Assembly: GCA_949128115.1 (NCBI GenBank)
Contig: OX421967.1
Location: 60,586,855 to 60,650,854, forward strand
Origin: Anaspis maculata
Taxonomy: Eukaryota; Arthropoda; Insecta; Coleoptera; Scraptiidae
Reading direction: 5' to 3'
Length of the DNA: 64,000 nucleotides
The translations under genes and the position numbers were made by a program. The notes below the pieces were generated by a model that was not told where the DNA came from, made no database searches, and saw nothing but the letters and a program-made list of their open reading frames with translations. The first letter of the stretch is position 1. Every line of letters starts with the position of its first letter. Of the stretch, positions 63,961 through 64,000 are shown piece by piece.

Positions 63961-64000
63961 TAATCCTTCAAAAAGGAAGTGCGCTACTGAGCCTCAAGCC

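Overview
The window is eukaryotic, most likely from an arthropod nuclear genome and probably an insect. Evidence: AT-rich sequence, short 53-68 nt GTAAGT...AG introns, an expanded C2H2 zinc-finger family, an I-clade LINE with RNase H, a non-LTR element with a restriction-like endonuclease, Ty3/gypsy relics, and many foldback and MITE-like elements. The order and species cannot be fixed from the sequence.

Region 1 (1 to about 9,960) is a very large inverted repeat. The left arm (1-2,113) is the reverse complement of the right arm (6,981-9,512) and runs off the window's left edge. The unique centre holds a Polinton/adintovirus-type integrase C-terminus fused to an unrelated tail (2,558-2,899), and ten 59-bp repeats that each carry TGACGTCA and a TCATGCC/GGCATGA dyad (about 3,003-3,620). 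It also holds an intact gene for a psq plus CENP-B-type HTH protein with its own TATA box and initiator-like site (4,066-5,433), and a second broken ORF with the same C-terminal motif as the integrase fusion (6,154-6,463). It reads as a rearranged, endogenised virus-like element with an enhancer/origin-like array next to a DNA-binding regulator.

Region 2 (about 9,990-56,020) is a cluster of seven C2H2 zinc-finger genes, called A to G: 16,798(-), 22,171(-), 23,860(+), 38,675(-), 43,868(-), 45,623(+), 54,472(-). B/C and E/F are head-to-head pairs. The cluster grew by nested segmental duplication: 22.7-29.8 kb is copied at 44.4-51.5 kb, 20.4-22.1 kb at 36.5-38.6 kb, and 10.0-14.9 kb at 40.0-43.0 kb. 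In all seven genes the start codon is split by the first intron (AT^G), so unspliced RNA reads AUG-UAA, a start followed at once by a stop. A conserved non-coding module with the core GAGCGCCCYCTCTCGTT lies upstream of each gene or gene pair. One orphan copy sits beside the palindromic element at 9,990.

Mobile DNA fills the spaces between the genes: a 1,885-bp solo LTR (11,366-13,250) whose empty site survives in the duplicate; a 1.59-kb foldback (14,880-16,468); a foldback family with TACAGGG ends (four copies); two duplicated copies of a 1.09-kb palindromic MITE; long degenerate arrays of roughly 45-50 bp units; and an apparently complete 3.58-kb restriction-like-endonuclease non-LTR element with a 1,035-aa ORF and a 16-bp target-site duplication (31,093-34,674).

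Region 3 (56,020-64,000) holds an apparently full-length I-clade LINE (56,323-61,964; gag-like ORF1, then endonuclease-RT-RNase H ORF2, poly(A), 15-bp target-site duplication) inserted in a roughly 300-bp repeat. A 270-bp tandem repeat rich in CCGCCATCTT follows. No conventional single-copy metabolic genes, tRNAs, rRNAs or CRISPR arrays were seen.
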